Both the position numbers and the translations under genes were made by a program. Positions 20,615-30,824 of a stretch of DNA of 41,072 bases are shown here, in pieces. The DNA is from Mucidula mucida (taxonomy: Eukaryota; Basidiomycota; Agaricomycetes; Agaricales; Physalacriaceae), in NCBI GenBank assembly GCA_015501055.1, contig JADNYV010000303.1, forward strand, positions 1-41,072. The letters are read 5' to 3'. The notes below the pieces were generated by a model. The model was not told where the DNA came from. It saw nothing but the letters and a program-made list of their open reading frames with translations, and made no database searches. Every line of letters starts with the position of its first letter. Positions within the stretch are counted from its first letter, which is position 1.

Positions 20615-21514
20615 TGCATATTTGGCGAGATTCTAAGCCACATATAGCGAATGGACCAAGACGCGACAATTAGGACTCTCCGAGGCTTGTTGCTAAACTC
20701 GCCGTGCGATGTCATCTTCCGCGCATAAGCGCCACACATCTATCTATGTATCGCGACCATCTCATTAGCGAGGGAGGAGTGAAGGTCGGTACTAACTCAC
20801 ATTATCTTAAAGCTCTACTATGTCGCCATATATCCCTGCCGATACGTCGTTCGCCTCCGCCACTAAATGCCTGATGCTCACGCAGTTTCTATATGAGTAG
20901 GCGAAGAATACACCTGACGTTTCGGTTGTGACTTTGAAAGTCGCCTTTGCTATGAGCGCCACCATTAGGTCGACACCACTACAACATTAGTCTGTCCTGA
21001 TGATCGAATACCGGTTACTTGTTCGGCTGTACATACATTTTATAAGGCGAACAAATTGTTAATCTCAAAACGCGCCATGCTCAGATATTGCGCCTTTATA
21101 GACGAACGAAACAGGGAGGAAAAAGAAAATGCATAGGTAAGGATAATAGTACAAGTTAAAGAATCATATGTAAACCGAGCAACACGTACTGCACTCTGAC
21201 GACAGAGATGCCAGCACTTTGACACCCAGTGAAAATGGAAAACGAGAAGGAAGGGTTCGAGGGATGCGGGAGAAAGGGTGGGCACACAAGTCTAAACCAA
21301 CACGAAATCCAAGACGTCGTCCGAGTAGTCACCCATCCCAATTTCGCTCCGCTCCCTTCCCTCGCTGAACGTCCTATGAGGATCGTCCGGGCCGGAGCGA
21401 GCCTGCAATGGCAAGTAGACCTATATCTGTAAAGACGAGTTATCTGCAAAGCATGTTAACCAAGGTCGCGAAGGAAAATAATAATCGCACCATGCGAAGT
21501 CCGTCCTAGTAATC
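20615..21514. other. Spacer with inverted repeat II copy and no supportable gene
   Basis: 20796-20955 is the inverted partner of 19350-19505. On the minus strand an ATG near 21353 opens MGDYSDDVLDF, followed by a GTGTTG donor-like site, but I could not extend it. Confidence 0.4.
20796..20955 (-). repeat. Inverted repeat II, right copy
   Basis: The reverse complement aligns to 19350-19505, sharing CAAAGTCACAACCGAAACGT and GAGGCGAACGACGTATCG. With the left copy it brackets the right 201-aa gene. Confidence 0.7.
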
Positions 21515-22465
21515 CTAATCAAGTTTCTCCCCACGGGCCAGGACCCGGATGACTTTGGTGGGAGCCGGGACACGCTCGACAAGAGGCTGGCGCTCCTCCC
21601 TCTCTCGTCGGCGCACGGGCAGTACCTTCTGCTGGGGGTGTACATCCTTGCGAGGCTCGCGGCGGTCCTCGTCGGAACTTTTTCTGCCATGCCCGCCAGT
21701 CCAAGGAGTAGGCAAAAGCTCTAGAACCTCGACGCCAGCGCGTTTCGCCCACAATGCGACAAGGGATCCATTAGCACGTTCGGCGGGCGAACCAGTAACG
21801 GGCGCCACGGCAAGGACAATCTTGGGCTTGGCGCCGTGTTCGACCTCCCAACGAGCGCTGCAGATAGTGCGACGCACCCATTCTGGAGATGGACTGGTAT
21901 CCTCGGCATCGGCAAAATGGATCTTATCCCAGAGCACAAAGGCATCATCTTGCTGTACGCGAATGCGCGGATTGGCGCCAACTTGTTTCTCGAGAATGCG
22001 CGAAGCTTCGCGAGCAGCCTTGGATGACTTTTTGAGCATATCCAAAGTGTTTAGGGCTATAAGGAAATTAGACAAGTATCATGGATGACGCCAGAACAGA
22101 CCTTCAAGCGGGACGATGACAATTTCGTCGCGGCCGCGCTGGCACCACTTGCGGATATGCTCCAGGCCGTGGACTAGCACGCTCGCATCTGCCACGATGA
22201 TATCGGCTTCCTTCTCCTGCCTGTCCTGCGGTTTCTCCTTCTTTGGCTCCATCGTGCGTCGCGGGGCGTTGGCCTTGGGCGGGCCGCCTCCACGGCCGCG
22301 CCAATTTCCTCCATCGTTGCCGCCAACACTCTTTTCGAGCTGCTCGACCTGGTGATTCAGAAATGCCGCGCCAAGCGCCTTAGACAAGGCGATTTTGTTA
22401 GGTGGTGCCGCCTGCAGGCTGTTAGCATGAGCATTGCAGGTGCCGTAGCTAGTATTGCGCACCAT
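21515..22465 (-). CDS. PIN-domain-like protein A (divergent pair)
   Basis: Predicted 284 aa from three exons: 22465-22463 (the ATG alone), 22411-22102 and 22056-21515. Intron 1 (GTGCGC...GCTAAC...CTGCAG) starts immediately after the start codon; intron 2 starts GTCTGT. The product begins MAAPPNKIALSKALGAAFL. A Gly/Pro-rich linker leads to a PIN-like core, ADIIVADASVLVHGLEHIRKW (Asp76 is the first acidic residue), then EIVIVPLEALNTLDMLKKSSKAAREA, and a late GSLVALWAKRAGVEVLEL. The usual 'ELD' of active PIN nucleases reads TLD, and the third acidic site is not obvious, so it may bind RNA without cutting it. The overall plan resembles fungal Nmd4/Smg-type PIN proteins. Paralogue B starts 452 bp away on the other strand. 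Confidence 0.75.
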
Positions 22466-22917
22466 GATAGCTGTGGCTGTTACAGTGGTGGTCGCCGTCG
22501 TGTTCGTCGTTGTCGCCGTATATACAGCGATGCAGAGGGGGGTAGTTTGAGGCGGTAGTGGTGGTTGACGTTCAAGAAATAAAGGAGACAAGGCCAGCGG
22601 AGAGCTGTGCAATGACAATCACAGTGCAAGGTACAGCAACTCATGATGACTCAGCAGATGTACCTTGATGTCATGCCGCCCTGCCGCAGCCTGCCCTTTG
22701 TTTTCGGGATCTGCTTGCTTTCGGCACAAGACCATGTTGTTCTCGGCGCTTTGTTCTGTTCTTGGGCTCACTTTGATCAACAAAAAGCAGGAGCAATTGG
22801 ATGGCTTATTGTACTGGTCAATGCAATTGTTCTTGTACTAGCCGTCTATAAAACTGCCACGATTGAGCCTGCAATGACAACGAAATATTCCCTCCAGCAT
22901 CCGTACTACATCCATTA
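22466..22917. promoter_or_regulatory. Shared bidirectional promoter region of the PIN pair
   Basis: A 452-bp gap separates the two divergent start codons. No protein-coding signal is convincing here. Co-regulation of A and B is an inference from the arrangement. Confidence 0.45.
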
Positions 22918-24028
22918 ATGGTGTGTTAAGTCCCATATCGTATCTTGACTGGAGTGCTAACGTTGCTTATAGGAAATCCCATCAAACAAGTTGGCCATGT
23001 CCAAAGCTCTCGGCGCCGCATTCCTGAAATATCAAGTCGAACAGCTAGAGAAAACCGTATGCCCTACGCCCCCACGGACCCCTACCCGAAGAGCGCCCTC
23101 CCAAGCGGATGTAGTCGTCGTCGACGCTAGCCTCCTCATCCACGGCTTCCACCACGTCGAACGATGGTCCAAACCCGACCGTCAAGAAACCGTCGTAATT
23201 CCTCTCCAAGGTACATAGTTCTTTTCTCTCCTACATACATCCCAATTAACACCTCGCACAAGCCCTCACGACCCTCGACATGCTTAAACGCACCTCCAAA
23301 CACGCACGTGCCGCCTCTCGCCTTCTCGAAGACCAAGTCGGGTATAATCCCCGCTTCCGCATCCAGCTCGACCACAACGCCACTGCCACTGCAATCCCTA
23401 CGCTTGAACCTCAGTGGATTAAAAACACCCTCCACTGTGCGCGCTCCGAGATCGACGCTGCTCCACGACGAAAAGTCGTCTTGGCTGTATGCCCTACACC
23501 CGCCACCGACGACAGATCAGCCGGAACTCTTGTTCTCGATTCAGCGCGCCTCTCTGATATTCCCGTTCTCGTGCTTGCCGCTTCTGGAAAAAAACCCCAT
23601 CCAAAACGATATGGACGTGTATCGCCCAACACATCTATTAGCTCCTCTTCCGACGAACTGGATGCCGATGTGCTCGATTTCGAAGACCTCATGAGAAAGC
23701 GTCTGGCCTCTCGCATTCACAACCAACCAAATCCCCGTACCGATTCGAATGAAATCCAGTCTAGTTCGCGACGGCTATGGACGAGTTCAGATTCGGAAAA
23801 CTCCAGCAGTCGAACACGCGAATCAGTTTGTGACAGGAAAACAAGCAGGCCAAGGCGAAAGAGGAATGGCCTTCTTTGCCGCAGAATACTACCGTTCATC
23901 GGAAACACCAGGCGAAGCAAGGAAATACCTGGAAGATCAAAATCGTTGTTGCCTGTTAAAGTGCGTCCATATCTCTATTGTGCGACCGAGCTCTAATATT
24001 CATTTCCAGAGTTACGATCGAAGATTGA
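22918..24028 (+). CDS. PIN-domain-like protein B, paralogue of A; 3' frame change unresolved
   Basis: Exon 1 is the ATG alone (22918-22920). Exon 2 is 22973-23210. Exon 3 starts at 23263. Introns are GTGTGT...CTAAC...TATAG and GTACAT...CAAG. The product starts MEIPSNKLAMSKALGAAFL. The core is ADVVVVDASLLIHGFHHVERW, then VVIPLQALTTLDMLKRTSKHARAA. The Glu of A's VPLE is Gln here, and TLD replaces ELD. The exon 3 frame stays open to 23996, but after about 23740 it turns Ser/Arg-rich, while the next frame reads like protein (IRKTPAVEHANQFV, GMAFFAAEYYR) and ends through a clean intron 23961-24009 (GTGCGT, CTAAT, TTCCAG) at TGA 24026-24028. An undetected intron or a frameshift must connect them. 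Confidence 0.6.
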
Positions 24029-24299
24029 AAGAATCATACCATTTTTATGTAGCGTGAAGGCGCCCATCATGTCGATTCTGTTGTTATGCCTACTTCTTTA
24101 TGCTGAAGTTAATGCAATCTATGAAGTTTTTCCAACGCTTCGACCCGCTAATTCGCCAACAATTCAAGTTAGTGAGAATGATAAACAACTTCTTACTACA
24201 AGCAGGTCATCAGGGATCTCAAGGGTGAGACACGTACATTAGAACTGCAACATTCAAATTCAGAAAATGCATCATGTCTACCAGCACTGTCAGCTCGAC

Positions 24300-24445
24300 G
24301 GGTCTAGCACTCCGGTTGGGGTCCGGAATCCAAGGCTCTGTGATCAATGTGAACGATACCTATCATGGCATCGGACGTTAGTATAACATTACCGCCAATG
24401 CTAGCACCAAAAAAGCAATAATAACTCTGGATTTCGGCCAGTTTG
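24300..24445 (-). pseudogene. Relic of DUF6535-protein C-terminal exon (r1)
   Basis: On the minus strand IGGNVILTSDAMIGIVH matches the intact gene's IGEDAVLASDVIIGTVR, and the surrounding nucleotides align to about 28660-28780. No open frame to either side. Confidence 0.6.
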
Positions 24446-24507
24446 TTGAAGCCAATCTTTGTGGGGTCTCCACTCTGAACAATAACTCCGCGCCACACAT
24501 CCTGTGT

Positions 24508-24598
24508 GCCTGCCTAGCTCAATCGGATAGAGCGTCAGACTCTTAAAATCTGAGGGAGTGGCATCTGAAGGCTGCGAGTTCGACCCTCGCGGTGGGCT
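24508..24598 (+). tRNA. tRNA-Lys(CTT), 17-nt intron
   Basis: Acceptor GCCTGCC/GGTGGGC (one G-U and one U-G pair), D arm GCTC/GAGC, anticodon stem TCAGA/TCTGA, loop CTCTTA with anticodon CTT, intron 24546-24562, then A. T stem GCGAG/CTCGC with loop TTCGACC. A TTTT follows at about 24603. It lies between two relics of the DUF6535 array. Confidence 0.93.
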
Positions 24599-24945
24599 AC
24601 ACATTTTGCGCCACATTTTACTCATGATGGCATTGACCTCAACAGATAGTAGCTTAGAATACCGTTTAATGGATATGAAGCCTCCCTGCGCTTTAACACG
24701 AAAGCCGCGACGGACTTAGGTATGATTGTCGTGACACCCATAAATATTGCATGAGGATGTTCTTGTAGACTGACACTTGATTGTTTGCGAAAACAAAGGT
24801 GGAAACACTCGGGTCTCAGAATGATTTCATTTCTCTTTCTACTGCATAAGACACAAAAACCCGAACTAAGAGAAATCGGTACGCTCTCTATTCTATGCCA
24901 ATTGGCAATTCTATTCTAACGTTAAGGAAAAAAACGATTCATATT
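24599..24945. other. Spacer; start of tandem unit A
   Basis: TTTCATTTCTCTTTCTACTGCAT at about 24828-24850 recurs at 27515-27537, marking equivalent points of the two tandem units. Confidence 0.5.
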
Positions 24946-25870
24946 TTACAAAGAGGTACTCCGATGCGATGGAGAATTGACCATCGCGCCGTCCTGATTC
25001 TCATACTGGATGTTAGAGTGCGTACGCACACTCACACTGTAGACTTTGGTCACTAGAACCTTCCATTCCTCCTCACTCCCGTTGGATCCATCGTCGTTGG
25101 TACGATTCAGGAAGTCAAGTCGGTGAAGAAGTCGACGAACGTTGGTAGTCCAAGTCGCCGCGCCCGGTCCGCCCATTATTCTGTATGAGCCCGAACGTCA
25201 GCAGCGCCTGATCGTCCAGCATATCGTATCGACCACAAGTCCTCTCCAATGACTTCGTTTCATCTAGCCAGTCCAGTATGCTTGAGGGCATCTGCACGTA
25301 ACACTCACTGCGCTTCTGACGGATAGGCACTGATGGCAGTCTGCGTCCTGGAAGAAACACATGAAGAAGCGGATCACCGCGCCAATGTTGGCACAAAGGA
25401 AACTGGCTGTAATGGGGTTCGCGACACCGACCGATCGTTGAACAGACAGCGGGCCCGAATATAGGTCGGTGATTGAAAATGAACGGTGTTTATTCCAGGG
25501 CGAAACTAAATTGACAGTCAAACGACGGCGACAAAGATTTGACCCTTTGAACTCACATTCAACCTCCTGAGCGTCATGCTCCAAGTGATACTGCGGCGAT
25601 TGACACGCAAGAAGAAACGTCACTTCTGCTCTGAAAAGCGGCCAGAATAAGTGACTCCCGGGAATCTGTAGCGTTGGGAACCTTGTCCTTCATGTACTGG
25701 AACAAGATTCTAGTCGTTTATGTTTCCCAAGGACCCCTGATCGTGCACCTTCAGGTCAGATATCTCGCCTTCCAAGAAGATATTTTCTTTGTGAGTTGGA
25801 TGACCTTCCGTAGCACGCCACGGAAAAAGGTCAGGATGCGCAGATGGCTCCAATTCAGAAAGGCAAGGTG
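24946..25870 (-). pseudogene. Relic of DUF6535 gene, 3' half (r2)
   Basis: In different frames it preserves TRILFQYMKDKVPNA (intact gene: TRILFLYMIDKVPTT), ITDLYSGPL (ALSDLYAGPL), SILDWLDE and LDFLNRTNDDGSNGSEEEWK (VFLDRTRGDGCNGRESEW). The frames are broken several times and the DUF6535 membrane part is missing. Its end, QYENQDGAMV, matches relic r3 rather than the intact gene. Confidence 0.75.
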
Positions 25871-26164
25871 AAAGGTTGACCTTCACGTTCTGGTCATTCA
25901 GTCAAATCGACGAGGCGGAGTCATCAGGAAGAAGGGAAGCTGGAGTTGTGACCTGATTCGCGAGCTGGCGGGAGCATGCGGGCCGTCACAGAGCCAGGGG
26001 GAAATCCACTCACCAACACGAGAAGTGGATTGCTGTCGTTGTCACAGCGCGCTGTCGACTAATCCGTACCTCGACAATTTGACAGTTAGATACGAAAATG
26101 CCAGAAGCACGTATTTAGACTTATCATATCCATGACATACAAAATTTTGATGGTGAAAGGCAAG

Positions 26165-26530
26165 ACCTGAGCAAGGTGTGGTGTTTTGTTTATCCCGGAT
26201 TGTTTGTTCTCGGGGGCTTCGTGCAGAGGTCTAATTCGTAACGCGCAGCCTTGAGATCGTTTTGCTTAGGCTTCTTCCAGGTTGTTCCTCCCATCGGTAG
26301 TCATTTTCATAATGGTTCATGCGCGTCGGCTCGTTCGTCTTGCCTTGGCTGCTCCCTTACGGGCACACCAATAAATACCTGCCCTCATGATCGGATGCCG
26401 GAAGGCATTGAGTTACTGCTGCGGCTCCCGACGATTAGGCGTCTGACAGTACTGCGACAGTCGTAGTATGTCTGGAGTCCTTGCAGCAATGATTCGAGAG
26501 ATAGAATACTTAATTGAATTTCAATGGCCC
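26165..26530. repeat. Direct repeat of array spacer (unit A)
   Basis: Aligns with 28025-28385. The best block is TTATCCCGGATTGTTTGTTC followed by TCGGGGGCTTC. Unit A carries an extra ~64 bp near 26090-26153 compared with unit B. Confidence 0.7.
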
Positions 26531-26968
26531 CGACGCGATACATCTCTATCAAATGGGTCTGACGTCGGCATCCTCTCCACCATATTGGATACCAATTCAA
26601 GATGGCAGTCGCTTCGGTTACGGATTCGAGCACGCTGAACATTCCACGCCGGGTCGTGGAAGAAATCCAAGAGGAAGCGGATTGTCGGTCCCACAGCAGC
26701 GAACAGGAAACTGTTTGATGCCGCATCTGGCCTCCGTAGATAGAGCGGACCAGCATACAGATCGGAAATTGCGGTTGGGGGCTGGAACTGCACTCAATGT
26801 GATATCATAGAATTGAACGAAACGTGTGCTCACAGGGTCGGATTGTGCTGTATCGCAGCTACCAAAGGACACGGGGCTAGTAGGTCGACTCGAAGGCGCC
26901 TGTTGTGACGACAGCTTCGCACGACGACCAGATACAGCCTTCATGACCTGCGTGAGGACGGACATCAT
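26521..26968 (-). CDS. Short DUF6535-array derivative lacking the membrane domain (131 aa)
   Basis: Exons 26968-26834 and 26781-26521, with a 52-nt intron (GTGAGC...TTCCAG). The 45-codon first exon corresponds codon for codon in length to exon 1 of the intact gene (MMSVLTQVMKAVSGRRAKL). Its acceptor now joins directly, in frame, to the intact gene's last exon (PPTAISDLYAGPLYLRRP, SFLFAAVGPTIRFLLDFF). The four intervening exons, including the whole DUF6535 domain, are gone. It ends early at SRRGH. It may be an expressed soluble derivative or a fortuitously open relic. Confidence 0.5.
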
Positions 26969-27512
26969 ACTGGGTAGTCTGAGCTGTATATGACGGATGG
27001 AACTAGAGGGAGAGCACCAATTGCACAGGTATAGGGTGACGTTTGCATATATGGTGAGTCTCACGAATACAGGTTTTGTCCACGAGCGTCCGGAAGAAGA
27101 GAGGTCAAAGAGGCTGCATATTCCTAGCCATCGATGCTGGCTCAAAGGTCTGTTGAAGCGATGAGCATGTTATTCGTCCTGTTGAAATCGTACAGGACGG
27201 TCGAGAAAGACGGTGAAAATGTATATAGTCCATAATGGGTGAGAGTACCCAGTGCACACTTGTCAGTGATGGACCATCGCGGTAACGAGTCGAAGCCAAC
27301 AACGCGAAAGCTGTGCCCAGGGTTTTGTTGTCATTGTTGACGCGTTGTTTGGCGGCACCTATCCACGGAAACCTCGCGTTTCCACCAGTCGTGTCAGCTG
27401 TCCATGCCACTAGCCGTGTACTCTACTCAGCATTGTTATATGATGTCGCCTGCTACTACAGTATATAACACGTTTTCCAGGACTACTTTCCAGTCAGTAC
27501 ACGGCTGAGAGT
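26790..27512. repeat. Direct repeat of 5' region and first exon (unit A)
   Basis: Aligns to 30642-31506, sharing AGGTCGACTCGAAGGCGC, the ATG region, the pyrimidine-rich 5' leader and the far-upstream CAGTACACG. Unit B has about 70 bp more within the leader. Confidence 0.8.
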
Positions 27513-27705
27513 AATTTCGTTTCTCTTTCTACTGCATGAGACCCGACACCAGGACAGTCAATTAGACCTTGAGCGTAGGTATCACAGACGCGAGGCAGCA
27601 CAAGAGATCACAAAGAAGTGGTCAGTACGCATGCCTATTACTTTACATATTGATTCCCTACTGACGTGACTCGAGACTACGATTCATATATAACAAAGGA
27701 ACAAT

Positions 27706-28026
27706 CTACGATGGCGATTTCACTAGTGCGATCTCTTGATTCTCATACTGCTTGTTAGCTCGAGGTAACGAAAAGTACGCGCACTCAGACTGCAGCCTGT
27801 CAAGCTGACGCATGACTTCTGTCACCAGAACCTTCCACTCCTCCTCTCGCCCGTTCGATCCGTCGTCACTGGTACGGTCCAGGAAGTCGAGTACGGCGAA
27901 GAAATCGACGAACGTTGGTAGTCCAAGTCGCTGCGCCCGATCCGCCCATTCCGCAACCGTATTTTGAATAAGCTCGAATGAGCTTCCGGCCCTCGACGAT
28001 TCGACAGTTAGAATGGTGAAAGGCAA
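27706..28026 (-). pseudogene. Relic of DUF6535-protein C-terminal exon (r3)
   Basis: Open over about 106 codons: VAEWADRAQRLGLPTFVDFF against VRKWADRSQSQGFPTFKDLF in the intact gene, then LDFLDRTSDDGSNGREEEWK. It lacks everything upstream and keeps the QYENQEIALVKSPS tail seen in r2. Confidence 0.7.
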
Positions 28027-28385
28027 GACCTGGGCGTGCTTTGTTTATCCCGGATTGTTTGTTCTCGGGGGCTTCTTCGGAGGTTTAATTCGCAAGGCGC
28101 AGCCTTGAGAGCCTTTTCTTTATAGGCTACTGAATAGAGTCAAGCGACATACACGAATATTTGACTGGAATCTCCGAATGGTAGTTGTGTTTCCTTGGTT
28201 CCTTTCTTGAAGCGCACCAATAAATCTTGCAATCGTGATTGTCTACAAGAGGCATTGATCTACTACTGCGACTGCCGACGAGTCGCCTTCTGACTGTACT
28301 ACGACATCGGTAGTAGAGCCGTGGTCTGTTCGAACTTTGAGGAATCGAGTCGAATAATTGGGCTTTAAAGGCTGATACAATGTAG
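28025..28385. repeat. Direct repeat of array spacer (unit B)
   Basis: Partner of 26165-26530. Confidence 0.7.
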
Positions 28386-28505
28386 CTTTATCAAGTGGGG
28401 ATCTCGATGTTATTAATTAGTACGAATCAGAAAAATGCAGTACATGGGGATCTGTGAGATGGTTTCTATAAATTTCGTGGCGACGGCCTACATCCGGGCG
28501 CTATA

Positions 28506-30824
28506 TTACGAGAAATAACCGTGCTGGGTCTGCAGACGTTCTAATTCAGAACGCACAATGTTCACGAGCACTGTCCACTCCGACTCGCGACCGTTACAGC
28601 CATCGCCACGCGTCCGATCAAGGAATACAACAATCGTGAACAAGTCCTTGAAAGTCGGGAATCCCTGGCTCTGCGATCTATCCGCCCATTTTCGTACGGT
28701 GCCTATTATGACATCGGAAGCTAGTACAGCATCTTCGCCGATGCTATCCAAAACGCAATAACGAATTTGGGTCCAGTCTGACGTCGGCGTCCTCTCCACC
28801 CAGTCCAACATGTTGGACGCCAATTCTACATGACACTCGCTGCGATTATGGATTCGAACAGGACTTCGAACATGCCACCCTGGGTCGCGGAAGAATTCCA
28901 AGAAGAAGCGGATTGTAGGGCCAACAGCAGCGAATAGGAAACTTTTCGATGCCACATTTGGGCTTTGCTGATAGAGTGGACCAGCATACAAATCTGAAAG
29001 GGCAGTTGGGCAGATAAGATTCAAAACCTGATCTGAGCATACGAGTCAAGGCAAGGATATCAAAGCAATGGGGTCAGCTTACAGTCTAATTGGGCGTCCG
29101 ATTCCAACTGGCGCTCCAGAAAGGTAGGCGACAGGCATATAAGTAGCAGTAATAATTCCGTGAACGACCTTCTGAATGCTGCTAGCGTATCAGATTCAAT
29201 GGCCTCTGGGGTCGTCGGGACTTTGTCGATCATGTAGAGGAACAAGATTCGCGTGGTAATATTTGGCCACTGGGATTTGCCATAACTCTCTATATCACCG
29301 GGATGTTGGGCAAGACCGTCTTCGTCAAGACGAATATGGACTCCGCCGCTCTGTCGATAGTCCTCGGTATCGAATATGTCCGGATGACCAAGGGGGGACA
29401 ACTCTGAGAGGCAGCGGGCGATGTTCATCTTAATGGTAGGGTTAAGAGGGAATTGTCCATCAATCCAATACACCGCGCGGAAGGTCCAGAAATCTCTAGC
29501 CGGCCGGTGAACCAGAGAATGAGTTTTCTCCAAGTGCGACCATGAGCGGGCAAACGATTGGGGAAATCTAAGGATGAAGAGGACTAGACGAAGGCAGAGC
29601 ATCGCTTGGGGAGATTTGAAGGCACATGGAGGAGTGTCCTCATGACCGGGGTGTGTACGATTTTTCAGTAATACGGCGACTGGCAAAATCGTTGTGCCGA
29701 TTATAGCGCCAATGCCAAGTACGGCAGCTACTGTTATGATAGCAGCGGTGATTGGGTCGCAATGCCAGAGAAGATCCAATATCCCCAGGACGAAGAGGAG
29801 CATTGTGAGTTGAAGAAACAAAGGAAGGGCAGAGATGAGGTCCTCGACGCGCCAGAAGACAAAGGAATGAAACCGTAGTTGGCGAAGACCAAGTGAGTCC
29901 TTCGATGACATCGCGGCGTCCTTCTGGTATTCCCTCAGCCATTGCTTGCACAAGATACCCAAGAGGGCCGTCATCAAGGCTACAATCAAACTGAGGAACC
30001 AGAAGATGTTGATACGCCTGTCGGACGACGAAGGGACAAATTCACCAGGTAAAGACATCGGAGCCTTGTCTTCGCCGGCAAGCTGACGGGTGATGTGAAG
30101 CAGGAGTGCATTCGTGGTATCTGCAGGATCGCGTTCTAAGCGTTTGTACGATTCGATGGTAAACGCTGTCACTGCAGCTGTGAATAGACCGACCTATATG
30201 ATACGTACATATAAGTGTCTGAAGAAGAGTATAGGAAATGCATGACGTACAAATACGAGGAGTGTGTTGATGTCGTCGTTCCATCCATCGCAAAGCGAAT
30301 TGTCGTATTGCTCCACTATTTGATGACACGATTGCCAGTGATTTCCGACCTCTGGAAGCGGAAATTGGACAGGCTTCCGGCCCGCGCTGGTGGTCATACC
30401 GTGAAATTCGGAGTAAACTTTTGGGACAGAGCTTCCCTTCATCGAACTCGTCAGGCCGAGTAAGTCCACTAAGAATACTACACATACCTGGGCCGGTGGA
30501 GTCGCATCTACAGCTGTGGAACCCTCGCTCTGAATTGAGACAACGTCTTCCGAAGCGTTATGAGGGGCCTCGGCAATGTCGCACTCGGTAGGCGGGCTGG
30601 CCTTGGAAGTTGTAGCGTCTACGGGTTCGGCGCGCGCAGGCTGGAACTGCTCTCAATGTGATTTCGTAGATTGAAAACCGAGCACTCACAGGGTTTGATT
30701 GCGTTGTATCGCAACTACTAAAGGATATGGGGCTACTAGGTCGACTCGAAGGCGCTTGCTGTGATGACAGCTTCGCACGACGAGCAGATTCAGCCTTCTT
30801 GACCTGCGTGAGGACAGACATCAT
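28506..30824 (-). CDS. DUF6535-domain membrane protein
   Basis: Predicted 687 aa from six exons: 30824-30690, 30640-30488, 30436-30400, 30351-30251, 30193-29083 and 29032-28506. All introns are 48-57 nt and all phases agree. The N-terminus is soluble and Ser-rich. The DUF6535 domain covers about residues 100-260: WNDDINTLLVF, VGLFTAAVTAFTIESYKRL, DPADTTNALLLHI, FVPSSSDRRINIFWFLSL, CKQWLREYQKD and DLISALPLFLQLTMLLFVLGIL. Three hydrophobic segments are clear: INIFWFLSLIVALMTALLG, ISALPLFLQLTMLLFVLG and AAIITVAAVLGIGAIIG. The C-terminal region is soluble and helical. The family is abundant in Agaricomycetes and its function is unknown. Truncated relatives fill 24.3-28.0 kb. The ATG at 30821 is an equally possible start. 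Confidence 0.9.

Noticed and set aside
22643..22918. A 91-codon frame with two hydrophobic stretches between the PIN genes
   Set aside because: It fills the divergent promoter and ends exactly where PIN gene B begins; no splice or homology support.
24054..24242. A 62-codon frame starting with a signal-peptide-like MSILLLCLLLYAEVNA
   Set aside because: It overlaps the end of PIN gene B's 3' flank and has no further support; chance hydrophobicity is likely.
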